A DNA stretch of 52,341 nt from Natrialba sp. SSL1. GTDB taxonomy: Archaea; Halobacteriota; Halobacteria; Halobacteriales; Natrialbaceae. Under the pieces are notes generated by a model. It searched no databases. It worked only from the letters and a program-made list of their open reading frames with translations, and was not told where the DNA came from. Position 1 is the first letter of the stretch. Every line of letters starts with the position of its first letter. Of the stretch, positions 51,103-52,341 are shown piece by piece. The position numbers were made by a program, and so were the translations under genes. The stretch spans positions 1 through 52,341 of the forward strand of contig NZ_MASN01000056.1 in the NCBI RefSeq assembly GCF_001861355.1, written 5' to 3'.

Positions 51103-51473
51103 ATCGCCTGTAGAACTCCGAACATCTGCTTACTGTTTACGAACCTTCCGGCAGTGAAGACACTGCTCGCCGTCGGACTCGAGTATCTCGGCGCCGTAGA
51201 CTGTCGTAACGAAGTGGGCGCCACACGCTGGTAGACCTTCCGAATCCAGACTCTATCACGAGATTCGGTTTATCACTGTACGTCCATGCGCCGCAAGGGT
51301 CGCTCTTACATCGCAAAACCTTGCCGTCTCGGTGTCAGGAAAGCGGTCCGACGGTGGGTGACTGTTCGACTTTCGTTGGTGTCGCGTGCGTGCTCATGCT
51401 GTCTTACTGTTTCCGGCGTCCTCGAATGTCCGAGTCCATCGTTCTGCAGATATAGGATATGTCAACTGCCCCG
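51103..51473. other. Intergenic region with a possible tiny zinc-finger gene
   Basis: No large gene. On the minus strand 51130-51249 encodes SEGLPACGAHFVTTVYGAEI, then GEQCLHCRKVRKQ, a Cys/His-rich product of 39 aa. But its only in-frame initiator would be CTG, so I do not call it a CDS. Downstream is the right end of the next TnpB element. Confidence 0.35.
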
Positions 51474-52341
51474 CGCACGGTGGCCGGGGCTTGTCAGTGA
51501 ACTCGGCCTCTGCCGACCGTAGTTAGTCGGACGGGACAAATCCACGGTTCGGCGTCACCGTTCCTGACTTCAGGGCGAGTTGACTGTCGCCCGTCCGCCG
51601 AGACGACTGTAGGCCCCGACGGACAAACCGCCACCCAACATTCTTTGCACCCACGTAATCCGCATTCTGTGTTGCACCGCAGGCTTCACACTCAAACTCC
51701 GCCTGTCGCACCCGATTCCCCTCGCTCGTATGCCCACAGTCGGGACACCGCCGACTCGTGTTCTTCGGACTTACAAACTCGATACTAATCCCGTGGGCTT
51801 CAGCCTTGTACTCCACAAGGTCAACGAGTTGCCGGTGTGCCCACTGGTGAAACTCCTTGACAGGTGGCGCACGCTCTCGGATGTGCTTCAGGTTTTCGAA
51901 GGCGATGTATTCACAGTCGTGTGTGCGTGCTTCTTCGAGAATCTGGTTAGCGACTTGATGAAGCTGATCACGGAGATACCGTGACTCGCGCCCGCTCATC
52001 TGCTGAATCGTCCGATGGGCAGATTGTGTCCCAGTCTGCTGAAGGGTTCCACGGATCCGCTCGAACTCCCGGTGGCGGTGCCTGAGTTTCCTTCCCGACG
52101 CAAAGTACGCTGTGCTGGTGGTGGCGATGTTAACGATGCCGAGGTCAACGCCGAGAACTGTCCTGTCCTCGTCGCCATCCTGTATTTCGACCTGTTTCTC
52201 GGGCTTCGGTTTGCGAAATCCGAGGTGGAGGTAGTAGTCGCCATCACGCTTTGACAGCGTGGACTCCGTTACTTCCCACTCGTCATCGGTGAGGTATTCG
52301 TGTTGATACCCGTCTTCTTCGTCGGGGAGGTTCAGGTCACA
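51474..52341 (-). mobile_element. IS1341-type element, right-end part (continues beyond window)
   Basis: On the minus strand the tnpB stop is followed by GCCCCGGCCACCGTGCGCGG, whose arms GCCCCG/CGGGGC pair. This shares CCACCGTGCGCGGGG with the right end of the element at 7361. It then reads CAGTTGACAT, where the element probably ends at about 51463-51474. The left end lies outside the window. Confidence 0.5.
51523..52341 (-). CDS. tnpB: TnpB RNA-guided endonuclease (5' end outside window)
   Basis: The frame is open across the window edge. The first readable part contains TDDEWEVTESTLSKRDGDYY, then RuvC-I LGVDLGIVNIATT. RuvC-II is IAFENLKHIRER (Glu present), the zinc finger is CPDC and CEAC, and the last Asp is in NADYVGAKN. 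All three catalytic residues are intact. The C-terminus GTVTPNRGFVPSD is also seen in other haloarchaeal TnpBs. Its omega-RNA scaffold is similar to that of the 6109 element. Confidence 0.9.
   Translation of the reverse strand, partial: CDLNLPDEEDGYQHEYLTDDEWEVTESTLSKRDGDYYLHLGFRKPKPEKQVEIQDGDEDRTVLGVDLGIVNIATTSTAYFASGRKLRHRHREFERIRGTLQQTGTQSAHRTIQQMSGRESRYLRDQLHQVANQILEEARTHDCEYIAFENLKHIRERAPPVKEFHQWAHRQLVDLVEYKAEAHGISIEFVSPKNTSRRCPDCGHTSEGNRVRQAEFECEACGATQNADYVGAKNVGWRFVRRGLQSSRRTGDSQLALKSGTVTPNRGFVPSD

Noticed and set aside
51130-51249. Minus-strand 39-aa Cys/His protein
   Set aside because: The sequence looks zinc-finger-like, but no ATG, GTG or TTG start exists in frame; noted only in the intergenic entry.

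Overview
The window is haloarchaeal (class Halobacteria, probably a Natrialbales-type genome). The evidence is the strongly acidic proteins, haloarchaea-typical families (DUF1616, DUF4129, DUF4350, DUF58, DUF7289-type and archaeal pilin N-termini, a PGF-CTERM surface protein), origin-recognition-box-like repeats, and many tnpA-less IS200/IS605-type (IS1341-type) TnpB elements. I cannot tell from sequence alone whether this is chromosome or megaplasmid.

Region 1 (1-7.4 kb) is the most unusual. An array of tRNA genes (Pro-TGG, Ser-GCT, Glu-CTC, Met-CAT, Glu-TTC) alternates with very small genes, one of them split by a TnpB element. It grades into a non-coding stretch of aberrant tRNA-like sequences and ends at a full-length TROVE/Ro60 gene. 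The last tRNA-like unit (3778-3908) has a clean acceptor stem, D-arm and T-arm, but three stacked hairpins replace the anticodon arm. This is the architecture expected of a tRNA-mimicking Y RNA, next to the gene for the Y-RNA-binding protein. A DNA-binding protein gene follows Ro60 and is broken at its 3' end by another TnpB element.

Region 2 (7.4-12.6 kb) holds an origin-like set of three G-tailed repeats around an AT-rich core with no Orc1/Cdc6 gene beside it. Three TnpB elements follow, one intact, one a remnant and one inserted into that remnant, with a winged-helix regulator between them.

Region 3 (12.6-17 kb) is housekeeping: glmS, a GlmU-like nucleotidyltransferase and a DUF1616 membrane protein, all on the minus strand. 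Region 4 (17-21 kb) is accessory: a divergent winged-helix/unknown-enzyme pair, an HTH plus DUF6036-like nucleotidyltransferase pair under a near-perfect palindrome, and a HEAT-like protein.

Region 5 (21-43 kb) is an envelope and secretion block. It contains DUF4129 and DUF7289-like proteins, two tandem pilins, a DUF58 operon facing a MoxR-DUF4350 operon, a MacB/FtsX-type ABC transporter, a small winged-helix regulator and two large surface proteins. Viral or plasmid gene remnants and one TnpB element interrupt it.

Region 6 (43-52.3 kb) is plasmid- or virus-like. It has gene debris, a TnpB element, an HTH-RelE toxin-antitoxin pair, a run of tiny overlapping genes, and a ParA partition cassette preceded by five 9-bp tandem iterons and a palindrome built from the same half-site. 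It ends in a TnpB gene that runs out of the window.
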